DNA of 64,000 nt from Paramecium pentaurelia. Lineage: Eukaryota > Ciliophora > Oligohymenophorea > Peniculida > Parameciidae. The DNA lies in assembly GCA_905183005.1 (NCBI GenBank), contig CAJJDO010000057.1:341296-405295 (forward strand), written 5' to 3'. The notes beneath the pieces are model-generated. The model was not told the origin of the DNA and did not search any database. It was given only the letters and a program-made list of their open reading frames with translations. Of this stretch, positions 26,173-38,566 are shown piece after piece. The position numbers and the translations under genes are program-made. Position 1 is the stretch's first letter; each line of letters begins with the position of its first letter.

Positions 26173-27394
26173 CAAATTATATATTTGCCTTAATATGTTA
26201 GTTGATATAAATTATATGTATTATATCAACAAATATATAAGTAATAATTGAATTATAGAAAATTCTATCTTTAATGATTACTTAATTAACCAAATATCAG
26301 TATTATAAAATAAGATCAAGAGAAATTTCATGATTTATTGAATATAAAATTAATGAATTTAAATTTAAAGGGTCTTAGAGTATTCTAACAAAATCAATAT
26401 GAGAAATAAGAAGAAAGTTCTGGTAAGATGAGAAGTAGTGAATAAATATAATAGATAAATAGAAAATGAATTAAAAAAAAGAAATGTAAGTTGTGAAATA
26501 TTTGAAAATAAATTTACTAACAAAATTTATATTTTTCATTCATTTTAATACAATTACATGAGATAGGAGAATTGTGAAGTGGAATGTTGTGACAAAGGTA
26601 TTATGATTGAAGACAAATGTAAGTGTGACATAGGATCATTTGGAGATGATTGTTATCATAATTTGTAAGACATTTATGTTGCCCCATATTATACCTTTAT
26701 TGGGATCTATTGTGTTGCATTCTTTTTGATATTATTCATAACTATAAGACAATTTTAAACTTCTTTAAAGACCTAAAGAATCCCAAATTATTATACGTAA
26801 TTTGATGTAATAATATATTAGTTGCTATTAATATGCATATGCACTAATTGGATCCCCTCAGAACTATATACTAGTATTGACAATAGTATTATCAATATGT
26901 AAATTAATTTGGCTGATTCTGGATCCTTTTGAAGTCTATGTAACTTAATTTAGTCATAAAGCTTATAGAGAGGAAATACTATAGTCATAGAAAGGCTACT
27001 AGCAGAAATAGTATATACGATATTGTTCTATATATATGGTTGCTTATTGATTGTGTGGTATACAATGTATGATGAGATTTCATATAATATCTATTAAGGA
27101 GAAGAAAAAAAGGCAAGGAAATGGATATTTACATATTATAAGGAGACAATGAAATTAAGATTGTTTATAGTACTGTTGGTTTAGATAACAGTAAGTACAT
27201 TAAATGGTAAATTAAATAATAATGTAAGGTTTTAGGAAAGGAGTACAGTATCCTATCTTTTTGATGATATGTTACATATTTTTGATGGCTAATTTCTTTT
27301 TATTTATAATAGAATTTATAATATATGGATCTTCATTGTAAACTTGTATAAAGGATTAGATTATAATATGTAGATAATAGTTTAGAATGTAATA
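26173..27394 (+). repeat. Direct repeat, copy 2, right of single N
   Basis: Counterpart of 24950-26171; continues to the right into unique sequence encoding the rest of the membrane protein. Confidence 0.95.
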
Positions 27395-28427
27395 TTTAGG
27401 AATGGAATAAGCAATTCAATAATAATAGATGTAAAAGGATGAGAGTTTTAGTAAGTCTCCTGAATCTGTTTAAAGAGTAGTTAAAATGTCTAAATAAGTG
27501 AGTATTGAAGAATAGAAGAATGAGATATAGGATGAGGTGAAATAGTTGGAGGAACCTAAAATAAAAATAGGATAAACTAAAATAAAATCTGTATCATTTG
27601 CAAGAACATTTGTCAAAGGACTTAGAGGATCATCATTTTTTAGATAGGAGAGTTAGAAATAATTGAAAACAAATAAATGCAATCAATAAAATTAAGATTA
27701 AAATAGTGATAAATCTGCAAAGGATTTAGATAATTAATTTCAAGAGGATCCTGCTGATGAAGGAATTAATAGTTGTTGTTTGAATGAGAATTAATCTAAT
27801 TCAATATAATGGGAGAATGGAGAGGATAGATAAGCTTATTAAGATACAGTAAAAATGTAAATAAAAGCAGTTAAAGAAACTAAAGAAACAGCTGAAAAAA
27901 GAAAGGAATCCTTACAATAATAATTATAATTTTAAAGATATAGGGAGAGAAATGATTAGAAAAAATAGAGTTATTTAGGTAGTAGTTAATAAGATAACAG
28001 AACTTCAATTTATTAATAATCTGATGAAGATCAAGAGAAATTTAATTTGAAATCTTCTAATTTAGCAATTGATAGAAAAATATTATTTAAAATCTAATTA
28101 TTAGTTTATTTTGGTATATTATTGGAAATTCTATTTGGAGGATTGAGTATAGCTGTATTAGTCACAGATTTAATTAGAGATCCTATTGGAGTGTTAGCAT
28201 ATTTATATGCATCATCAACATTATAGTTCTTATCTTTGATAACAGTATTGAAATTATTTAGAGATATAAAGAATCAAGAAATAAAGAATTTAATATGGAT
28301 TCAGAAGGTTGGAAATCAGAAGAATAAAATAAATTAGCAATATGTGTTTTCAATTCCTTAGGATTAAAAGGAGGATGCATAGAAATTGAAATTCGAACAA
28401 AGAATTAATATGAATACTTTATATTGA
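26558..28427 (+). CDS. Multi-pass membrane protein with EGF-like ectodomain
   Basis: ATG 26558 to TGA 28425-28427; introns 26797-26821 (25 nt), 26934-26953 (20 nt) and 27346-27373 (28 nt) give 598 residues. Residues ~5-35 form a small Cys-rich EGF-like unit (CEVECCDKG ... CKCDIGSFGDDC). About seven hydrophobic helices follow (for example YTFIGIYCVAFFLILFITI, YILVLTIVLSICKLIWLILD, LLVYFGILLEILFGGLSIAV), with a ~230-residue Gln/Lys/Glu-rich cytoplasmic loop before the last two. The helix layout and the LIWLILDPFE motif recall THH1/TOM1/TOM3-type or GPCR-like seven-pass proteins, but I cannot assign a family. No clear signal peptide precedes the EGF-like unit, so an upstream exon may be missing. 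Confidence 0.7.
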
Positions 28428-28434
28428 TATTATT

Positions 28435-29095
28435 ATGAAATAAGTGTATCTCTCATCTGATCAAATTATTTAACTTTTTGGATCAGGATAACTGAAATAT
28501 ACAGAAGAAAATGAAGAGACAGAATCTGAGAATGTTGTTCTGAGTAAGTTTCTTTTTTTCACTGTTTTTTAGTTTCTTAAATGGAATACTAAAATTTATA
28601 AAAGCAATTAGAAAGAAAAATAGATTTGAAAGAAGATTATAATGAATAGATAAAGAATTTAAATATAGAGATATAAAAAATATAAGATGAATTAGATTTA
28701 ATGAAACATTAAAGAGAATTGATAAACTCTAGAGATTGTATGAGTAGATTAAATTTACATTTAAAGCTTTACTTCATAGTTTGAGATAATAGTTCCAGGA
28801 AGCCAATTAAAGAGAACATAGAACAATATTAGAATTGTCTAAAATAAAGGAGTAGCAATTGTAGTTAAAATAATAATTTGATTTCATATAGGAAAAATAT
28901 AATAATCTAAAGAAGTTAAACAAATTGGAATTAGACAAAAAAGATAAATAGATCGAATAACTTAAATAATCTATATACTAGTTGAATATGGAAAATGATA
29001 AAATTAAATAAAATAGAATCATTAAAAAATAGATTACTTAAATATCATTAAAAAGCAATTGTAATATTGCACTTAGAAAAAGAACAAATTAATGA
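28435..29095 (+). CDS. Coiled-coil protein, possibly part of the preceding gene
   Basis: ATG 28435, TGA 29093-29095; introns 28544-28572 and 28738-28766 (29 nt each) leave 200 residues. Almost the whole protein is Gln/Lys/Glu-rich coiled coil (for example NLKKLNKLELDKKDKQIEQL). The start lies only 7 bp after the stop of the upstream membrane protein, in another frame. That is too close for an ordinary separate gene, so either the two transcripts overlap or they are one gene broken by an unseen intron or a base error. The stop lies 16 bp from the end of the convergent exchanger gene. Confidence 0.65.
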
Positions 29096-29111
29096 TTATA
29101 TATATAATTTA

Positions 29112-32100
29112 TCAATGTTTAGAATCATTTATGTCTAAATTCACTTTAGAAGGTCTCAAAAGATAAGAAAATCCAAATGATTATCTAAATAATATAAAAA
29201 TATATATTTACTTATTCACTCCAGAAACACTGAAACGTAGATCAGTCTAAAGACGAGTTCTTCTTCTTTCTTATGATCTTTCTGTCTATATCAATTTCAT
29301 TATTTCTTCTTTCTTAGTTTCATCAAACAAAAAGAATGAACAAACTGTCTCTGTTTAATAAGTATATGTTTAATTAATAAATGGAAATAGCAAAGGACCC
29401 TATTAACCATCATTACAATTAACATCAAATTAATCCTCTTCTATTCTGATCTTCTTCTCTTATCTCTACTCTATTATTCTTCCTTACAATAAAATGGCTG
29501 CCTAAAAGGATACATTAGTATAGGCTTAATATTTCTTAAAAATAACAAATGTAAGGACATTTTCAATAATCTCCCTCTCTACAAGAGATAAAATCTAAAA
29601 CTATTTTGGATAGAATCTGCTTAAACTGAATATACTATCCCTCCAAATAAAATCTTGCATATAAAGACTCTATTTATAAAGAGATACCATCAATTCTATT
29701 TCTATTTGAATCACTTCAACCAATGATGCTGCAACTGCTTAAGATATATATAAAGTTGATTCCAATACTATATGATGACATGATAAAAATTAACCAATAT
29801 CTTTAGATATTGAATAGTTTGTATTCTCTGAACTTGTTTCATTTACTCTTCCTCTTGTTATGATATAGAAATATCTAGCCAAATCTCCTTCTCTATAAAT
29901 ACATTCATCTTTATCAAACAACAGTTCTCTTGATTGTAATGCTAATTATTTAAGTAAGTCATCATTAAATTCACTAAATAATGGGAGCACTTTTAATTTA
30001 CTATGAATAGATATTTATGGCCAAATAGGTCTTATGTCTTCAACATTACATACAAAATTATTTAATTACAATTTTAACTTTTAATATTATTAAAACTAAA
30101 TATATTTATATATTTAATTATTACATCTAATTCTCCTAATTCATATTTTCTTAATAAATATTTTCCTTAACTTGCTAAACAACCTTATGCAGATTTCTTT
30201 GTTTGAATTAATTTAATGATTTCTGGAAAACTAACATAAAAATATCCTTCTATAAAATTTTCAGCATTTATTCTATTTTCTTTAGATTCTTTAGACAATT
30301 TCTTTTTCAAAATTTAATTTATTGGAAAATCTTCTATCATGTTTTCCATTTCTATTTTAAATAATATATATATATATATACCTTCATGTGCTCTAACATA
30401 TGTAGAAATGACTTCATAACCAATAGCAACCCAATCAAATAATAGATCACCTGAGTATCTACGAATAATAGGAAATTTATTTAAATTATATAAAAATCTC
30501 ATATAAATAGGTGAATAGAAAACATTATAAATAAAATCCCAAGAACACATTCTACCTTCAACAGTATCTAAATCCCATCTTACAGATTCAATTAATAAAT
30601 TATAAGCCTTACCACCACATTAATTCTATGAATACAGATCCCAATAAGTCTATTTCAATGCCATTAAAAATCTATCTCTTGTTTCAATAATATCATCTGC
30701 TTCAATATCATCATCATTAAAATCATCTTACAATCCTTTACTTTTAAGTAATTTTTAAAAACGTCCAATTATACTAGATTCTTTCTCCCTTTTACTTTTA
30801 TTTTCCTCATCTAATTATTTCTTACTTAGTTTATCATCTTTTTATTGAATCTATTTATTTGTATCAGCCAATCCAGAAAAATATTGAACTTTATTCCAAT
30901 CAATATTTTTATATTTATAATCCTCTTTCATTTGATTTAATTTAAATTCAATCTACTCTTTCATTTCCTATAAAAAATTCAATCTCACCTTTGCTCTATA
31001 CTAAGCAATAGTACATAATCCACTATATTTGATATATAAAGGTATTGTTGATCCATTGATTAACATAGTTAATATAACAATAAAAGTAGTATGAAATAAA
31101 AAAATATCACTCCATTAATCACTAAAAGAAGGTTCTTTAACTACAAGTAAAGCTAACATCAATTAGACAGCACCTCTTGTACCACTATAAGAAAATAATA
31201 TAGCCTCACTCATTTTGACTTATTATCCATATAAATTGATTGTTGGTAAGAGTAAAAAAACACTAATGAATTTTGATAAAAGTATATATAAATAAAGCAA
31301 TATAGTATTAATGTAATCTTGTTTTCTTATATATGGACTATGTTGATTGAATATTTTGTATCCACATGTGACACCTGTAATAATAAAAATAATAGTTTCA
31401 TTAGCAAATTAAGTATATTACCAAAAGATTTATAATGGGTGTTCTACTTCAGTTCTTATTCTAATTTTTGAAAAGGCAGACATAAATAATCCTAAAGATA
31501 TGACTGCAACTAATCCATTCTTTGTAAAACCTAAATCTACAGATTCAGCCACAAAATATGTTACATAGGCAGAAACTATTGTTAGATTGATAGTTAATAT
31601 AGAATTATGATTTACTCTTCTTATCCACCAAACAGTAAATAATCCAAACATTATACCAACAAATGCTCCTCCTAAAAGTAATGACACTCCATATGATAAT
31701 TCAACTGTAAGTAGATCACAATCTCCTCTTGCACAATTAACTGCTATTAACATTAATACCATTGAAGCACAATTATTTATTAAACTCTCACCCTAAACTA
31801 AAGATATGAATCTTTTTGGAGCTTCAGCGTTACTTAATAATTTTACAACCTGAAGTGTATCAGTACATGTTACTACTACTCCAAATACAAATGCAAATCC
31901 CCAACTATAATATTCATCATCATATTCTAATAATAATTTCAATCCTAAACATATTAAAGATGCTGAAATGAGTAAACTAGGAAATGATAACATAAATATT
32001 TGCATAATCTATTATTTCATAATATAAATATCTGCATTGAAAGCACTACTAAATACTAAGGCTGGTAAAAACAATGTCATATTAGAATTAGCATCTATAT

Positions 32101-32308
32101 CAAAGGCTGCTTAAACTGTTCTTTGTAATATATGATTATGAATAGTATTAAATTGAGATCCAATTAATATACCTACCAGAAAAACTGCAGCAGGATATGG
32201 AATCATAATCTTTTTTGTGATTTCACTTACTATTCCTCCTATTGTTAAAGCAATAAAGATAAAAAATATAACTATTGCTATTTATGCCACTTCCAGATGT
32301 TCTGACAT
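29112..32308 (-). CDS. Na+/H+ exchanger (CPA1, SLC9C/SOS1-like) with CNBD-like C-terminus
   Basis: ATG 32308, TGA 29112-29114; introns at 30352-30381 (30 nt), 30096-30124 (29 nt) and one of 27 nt near the 3' end give 1,036 residues. The N-terminal ~420 residues are a dozen-helix exchanger domain (MIPYPAAVFLVGILIGS, LFLPALVFSSAFN, QGESLINNCASMVLM, SYSGTRGAVQLMLALLVV). The cytoplasmic part contains SOS1-like helical sequence (LLFDWVAIGYEVISTYVRAHE region) and a cyclic-nucleotide-binding-like fold (LFDKDECIYREGDLARYFYI, ITRGRV). Such exchangers expel H+ or Na+ at the plasma membrane; metazoan sperm SLC9C also has a voltage sensor, which I do not see here. The canonical ND of the ion site appears as NN (SLINNCA). 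The phosphate-binding cassette of the CNBD looks degenerate. Confidence 0.85.
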
Positions 32309-32356
32309 TTATATTTAAGAAATATTATTGTCTAAATTTTAATATATACATTTATA

Positions 32357-34552
32357 TCAGTTTTATTAATTAATTAATTTCAAACGCCATCCAAATAGAA
32401 TCACCATTAATGATCCCACAGAAACATTTAAAATTGCTTAAGAATTATCTATTACACATTCTTCAATTGTATCAATTAATCTGAATGCAAAATCTAAATA
32501 ATTCACATCCAAATACTATTCTATTCCACTTTAATCTATTTACTTATATACGTTAACCAAAAAATCAATTATTTGAACTTAAACATTAACTGGCAATATT
32601 GGAATTAGTGAATAACTTGTAATTGATTATTCAAATATTTCTATTGATTTTGTTCTATTCATATTAATACCCTAACCTAAAGCATACATTAATCCTATAT
32701 TAAACTAAACATGAGCTTTAATTGCATCAATTAAATGACCTTCCAATGCTTTTTTATAGTGTTAAAATGACTTTTTATAATCCATTTCATCATATTTTCC
32801 ATAATAATAATAATCTCCTAATTTCATATGACAAATAGCTTCCTTCTCTTTAGCACATTATGTAAGAAATCTATATTATAATACTCCATTTAATTAAAAA
32901 CTATCTAATTGTAATAAATCATAAAGAGTTGATTAATTTACAAATTATAAATAATCTTAATATAAATATGTAAATGCATCTTTATTATCTATATTACTAA
33001 TTTGATAAACAGGATCATTATTAAGTCTTTTTTGAATATCACTAAAGTGTAGAATATCATAATAAAAGGCTTCATTTTATTCCATTACAATAGCAGCATT
33101 TTCTATAAATTAATAAATACTATATATTTACATAGAGCCACAACAAATCCATTATATCCTGCTTCAAAATATTTAGATAATGATTAAGCATACTATTCTT
33201 ATTAAAATAGATAATTAGCTGTTTTTAGTGTATCAGCCCAAGGACCTCTTGATGATGAAGCATGTAATAAAGTAGCAGCTAAATCACATGAATAAAATAG
33301 ATCTACTCCATCTAGTAATATTAATGCTAGACTATATTAAGCCATTGCATGTCCAGTTACAGCTGCCTATTCTATTAATTAAACTCCTTTTTGTTAATTT
33401 CTTTCTCTTTATATTGTAGAAGGTAACATATATAAGGATCCCAGATTAAATTAACCATCATTATTTTATAGGTCTGCTGCTTCTAAATATTTTAAATTGT
33501 TATAAAATACTTCTAAAACAATCTTAGGCTTTTAATATATCTTATTGTATTCCCAATCCCTTAAAATACATGTAACCTAATGCATTCTAAATTTTCCCTT
33601 AATATTCTTAGTTTTATGTTTCAATTGTATTTAAAATTTCAAAAGCCAATTGATAATTTGGTTTATCTATTCCCAAATTTTCAATATTCATCTAAGCTAC
33701 TTTAATACCAGATTCTTTATCATTTAATTAATCATATAATTTGTAATATAATTAATATGCCTTAACAAAATTTCTTCTAAGTCCATTTAATCCATAGTAA
33801 AAACTATATGCTAATTGTTTAACCTCAATAGCTGAATCATAAGTGATCATATTCAAATTCTCAAATATTTGAGCATGTCCAAATATGTCCAATTCATGAT
33901 TCATATAGAAATTACTATCATACAAAGCTTTGGCTACTTATCTATTTTCACTTAAATATTTTGCTTTGATTGGTGAATTTGCGAATTCTTCTAATACTGG
34001 CAAATAAAATGAAGCAGAATTTGAACAATTCTAATTGACTCCTATTCCCTTCAAATGTCTATAACCCATTGCAATACTACTTTAATGAAATCCTTAAATT
34101 GCAGAGAAATAAAGATCAATCAAAGAGATACTTTAATATTTCTCTTTAACATATCTAAATAGTTTTGTTTCTGTTTTTAGATTACTATAAATATTGTATG
34201 ACCCATCTAAATTTAAATATGTCAATAAAGACATATAAAATTGAGAATTAATATCACCTAGATCAGAAGACTTCTTAAAATAATAAAGAGCCTAATCTAA
34301 CTATTAATAAGTTACTCTTGCAAAATCTATTGAATTTTCATTTTCTAAACCATAAAAGATATATTGTCCATAGATCCTAAAAAATTTAGATTGATATTTT
34401 TTTGGTATTTCATCTTTAAATTAGTTTAAGATCTCTTTGAATATATATTAACTTTCAATTGAAGATTATTCAATATGAATTTCCCATTCCTACAATAATT
34501 CATTTATATTGTTTTATGCATATATACCTAATAATAAAGTTAATATAATCAT
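32357..34552 (-). CDS. SEL1L: SEL1L/Hrd3-like ERAD adaptor
   Basis: ATG 34552, TGA 32357-32359; introns 33483-33510 (28 nt) and 33103-33131 (29 nt) leave 712 residues. An N-terminal hydrophobic signal (MIILTLLLGIYA) leads into SEL1-type repeats recognised by family segments: SSIAMGYRHLKGIGVNQNCS, LGYMYFKGLGIQQD, FNLGSLYMLP, FNIGLMYALGQGI. The C-terminus ends in one membrane helix (SVGSLMVILFGWRL). In other eukaryotes SEL1L/Hrd3 sits in the ER membrane, receives misfolded glycoproteins and positions the Hrd1 ubiquitin ligase. The ATG lies 165 bp from the stop of the next minus-strand gene; its own stop is 48 bp from the exchanger's ATG. Confidence 0.85.
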
Positions 34553-34717
34553 TTTAATAATGCAACAATCAATTTAAGAAATCAAACCATAAAATGAGAT
34601 TTAGAAATTTAGAAATATATGTATAGTTAGAAATAAGGAAAGAAATATATAAAATAGAAATATAAGAATTTCATGAATACAAAAAATAATATTTTTATTT
34701 ATTTTTGACTCAAACCA

Positions 34718-37319
34718 TCATGTAATTATTTCGAAATCATCATTTTCTTCTGTAACTTAGTAGAATTATTATGAATATCTTATATCATCATCCTCCTCTT
34801 CATTATTTATAATTTTTTAACTATTCAAACCAAGTATTTCAAAATCAATTGTAATTAGTAATCTAATACCATTACTTATTGATTCTTCATATGCTAAAAT
34901 ATTATAAGCATCCTATGATTCTAATGGTCCATATAAGATTCTATTTGCCCAACTTTTGGATCCATTTTTTGGTAAAAAACTTATATTGGGTTCTTGGTAG
35001 TTTTTCAACAACTAAGATATTTCAAAACACTAACATAATTAATCTTTTTAAAATAATAAAGAGATAGGATCTTTTTTATTCTTACTACAAAAATCTTCAA
35101 TAGATTCCTCTATTAATATTTGTGAATTACAAATTCCACCAAGAATTGATATGTTAAAATTGATATTTTTATTTTTAATTCCTTCAATTATCTTTTTTTC
35201 ATACATTAATAATTCTTAACAATTAACATTTAAATTAATAATTTAAAATCGTTAATCTTCATAATTAAAAGTTTAAACAATTCCTAATTCTTTATCATCT
35301 TACTTTAAAATATAATCTTTAAAATCAGCATTTTAAATACATTATTTAGTAAATATAAAACTATATTAATTTTCCTATAATCTAATAGTATAATAATTAC
35401 ATTTTAACTAGCATAAGCACATTCATATTATCCTAATTAAGTTCTAATCGATGATTACATTTAATCTTTGATATAATTGCAAGGTTAACATATTTTAACG
35501 ATGTTTTAAAATAATACTATTATGAATTATGGTATTCTATATAATTATTATAATTTAATTTTTACTATCTAGAATCAATTAAATGAAAGAAATCTTTGAT
35601 TGTCTAATTCTAAGCATCATACCCTATAACCATTAACAATAAATTTTTATGAATAATAGGTGATTGTTATTACATTTATTCAACCATTCCTAAAAATTAT
35701 TTATTTTATTGTTAATTCTCTCCTACTATAAATGAATAAATATTTTATTTCTCTTCATCTGTAACATTCTAATTATAAAATCTAAAATAAAATTAAACAA
35801 TTACCTATGAAAACCTTTTAAACCATGTTCTATTATACCAGTCCAACTACTACCTCCAGTCTTTTAGATTTTAGTAGTTGATGAATTTGTACCTGCATAG
35901 AGTCTAGAAATATTGTCTCCACTTTCACCCCATAAAATTTTAATCAATTTAATTAGATCATGCACTTTTTCTTAATCTGACTAATAATTTAATAAATATA
36001 TATTTACTAAATCTAAAATAGTTTCACATCTAAATTCCTTTGGAATATTAATACCAAGATCATTTAATATAAGATTTGTAATAAAAAATGCTATTTTTGT
36101 TTAAAATACATTAGTTCTATCTAAACAATCTAAACAATTAGTTCTTACAACTCCATTCTAAATATTCACTAATTTAAGTATTAAAATAATACTTACTTAA
36201 TTTTCCATTCTAAAATTTAGTATAAGATTATTAAATTAAAATGTCTTTATTTTAAATAATTTATGGATTAAGTTTTTCAAATTTATAGTTTTTACAATAT
36301 TATTTAAAATCAATTTATTAATGTTGTATTTAAGGTAGATTGATCATATTGATCATTCTAAATAAATAAACAATTTAATTACTCTTTATAAGTTTAACTT
36401 ATGATTGCTTCATTTGGTTTATCAACAGCCATTAAATCAATTAATAAAAGAGATCCAAAATACTTCTTTAAATTCATAAGATGTTTTGTAATAGCCATTT
36501 TTGTTTATTCAGTAGTTTATGTAATTTATGATATTGCACGAATACCTATTTATTCCCAAAACACTGGAACAGATCCTCTGATTTATAGATGACAATACAA
36601 TTTCTCTTAATACTCAATTAATTATTCTGTTTCCACTGTGTTTGCTGCTGCACCATCATTATTTAATCCTCTATGATTATATCGAGTCCCTCCTCTTAGA
36701 GTTTCTCTTCTTGAAATTAAAATATATGTAAGTTTCTATTTTTATTGAGTTTTGATTTCACACAATCCTAATCCAACATACCCTTAAATTATTTTAATGC
36801 ACCAACACTTTGGAATAGAATTTGCCAAAAAAGTTTTATAACCATGAAAATTCCACCAAAATCTCATACTCCTTTCACTTTATTCAGGTTGATGTTATTA
36901 TGATAATGGTATTGTCAAATCATATTATAATGAGAAATATGTGCATTTACTAAAATAGGTTTCAATATTTTTAATGCTTTATTGCTCCATAGAAGAAAAT
37001 TGATTCTATAAAATATTTGATATCGAAACTATTTCATATATAATTTAACCATTTATTTTGCAAACCTAATTTGCCTCAGCTATATAAAGTAAGTTAAGTT
37101 TGCCATAAAATCTATAAACACCTACAATTCCAAAAATTCCTATTTCTTATATGACTGATTCAATCATAGTTTAATTAACTTAAATTGTAAAATATTATTT
37201 ATCTATTGTAAGAGACTTATCAAATCCACATATTTAGGGGTCTGGTACAATCTTATTTAAATCAATTTAAATACATGTATTTTTTCAGAACTAATGTACA
37301 TTTTCATTGGTTTTATCAT
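34718..37319 (-). CDS. Synaptojanin-like SAC phosphoinositide phosphatase with degenerate 5-phosphatase domain
   Basis: ATG 37319, TGA 34718-34720; five introns (23, 25, 28, 23 and 19 nt) give 827 residues. The SAC domain is complete: VPDPQ, IFGIVGVYRFYGKLNLLYIAE, LISRRETLRGGTRYNHRGLN, NTVETEQLIEY, LQIRGSVPVFWEQ, and the catalytic CX5R loop RTNCLDCLDRTN, which hydrolyses phosphoinositide monophosphates. The C-terminal ~330 residues resemble an inositol-polyphosphate 5-phosphatase fold (LLFQKDQL, NISFLPK, SWANRILYG), but the metal and catalytic motifs look altered: the usual GD-N-R element reads ILGGICNSQ and the usual PAWCDRIL reads KSWANRIL. So SAC activity is likely and 5-phosphatase activity unlikely. 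A plus-strand frame at 36401-36592 is a shadow of this gene. Confidence 0.8.
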
Positions 37320-37464
37320 TTTAATTAAATTTCTTTGATTTATTTCTTAATTTTTGTAATTAATGAAATAATATTATTGAATATCATTCTATGAAATTGA
37401 GAGATAGTAGAAATATATATATATATAATATTATTATTATAGTATTAAGAAATTTAAATATGGA

Positions 37465-38468
37465 TCATCTAAAGAAGGACTAAGAGTAAAAATAAAACAA
37501 TTACATGCTAAAGACTTTAAGAACAGGATATTCTTTATTCTGGATCTAATTTCAGCAATTTTAATATAAGATCTAATCCATCTTAATTAATTAGGTTTTA
37601 GAGTTTATTAGTAATGATACCATTAAATTATATTTATAGATTAGGATCATTTAGATTCTAAATAAAGATATGATAATTACAACAGTCTAAAATGATTATA
37701 CATTAGGAATGATCAATTTGACTTAATGAATTTCATTTTCACCTTAAAACAAAGGTTATTTAAGTATAAGTTCAGCAAATACACATCCTATAGCCCACAT
37801 ATCTATAGCTATTGTGTAATAATTTGATCCCAGTAATAATTCTGGAGCTCGATACCATAAATCACAAACATCTGAAGTGAAAAACTATGGAAACTTTTGA
37901 AATACTCTAGCACTTCCAAAGTCTCCGATCTTTAGAGTTCCTTATTTTATGATTTGATAATATTATACCATCATCTTAAATAAGTATATTTTTTGGTTAT
38001 ATATCTCTATGTATACAATTTAATCTATGACATGCCCCAACTCCTGATAAAATATCATGCATGAATTTCTATTATAGTAAAAGTATTACTTTAAGCAATT
38101 CTACACTTAATCTGTCTTTATTTTCATTCAAGTATTATTATAAATCTAATTTTAAGTACTCCATAACTACTCTTATTTAACCATGTATTTTTTCAACTTC
38201 AAGTATTCTAATCAATATTGTAAATTTGAATTACTTTACAACATTTTAATGTTAAATACGTTGTAAGAGTGATGTTTCTCTTAAAGCTGTTATTGGTACT
38301 CCAACAGAAACATCCTTTTATAAATTTATATCAACTTACATATATGCGTATTTTCTTTACTGCAACATATTAATCAGTTCCTAATATATTGGCTTTATAA
38401 ACGTCTCCATAAAGTCCTTAACCAATTTTAGTAAGCAAATGATATTTAGATAATGGTATTTAGGACAT
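37465..38468 (-). CDS. CDK-like protein kinase with altered catalytic loop
   Basis: ATG 38468, TGA 37465-37467; six introns (25, 27, 21, 28, 23, 25 nt) leave 284 residues, a bare kinase domain as in cyclin-dependent kinases. Visible motifs: Gly loop IGQGLYGDVYKA, VAVKK, a PSTAIRE-like helix VPITALRETSLL, catalytic loop CIHRDIQPKNILI, DFG in LKIGDFGSARVF, activation segment SDVCDLWYRAPELLLG, DMWAIGCVFAE, and C-terminal DPEQRISC. In CDKs the loop is HRDLKPxN; here the Lys is Gln, encoded by TAA. This may lower activity or be a read error (AAA to TAA). Cyclin partner and role cannot be inferred. Its start is 98 bp from the divergent CNBD gene. Confidence 0.85.
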
Positions 38469-38566
38469 TTTGATTTAAAATTAATAAATACTTGATTATC
38501 AAAAACAATAGACTTTTATTAGCAACACAATTTGACTAATTTATTTTTATATTTAAATTGTTATAT

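Noticed and set aside
36401..36592. Plus-strand 63-codon ORF with a hydrophobic centre, looking like a small membrane protein
   Set aside because: The minus strand here encodes conserved SAC-domain sequence (IRGSVPVFWEQ and following), with matching introns on both sides, so the plus-strand frame is a shadow.
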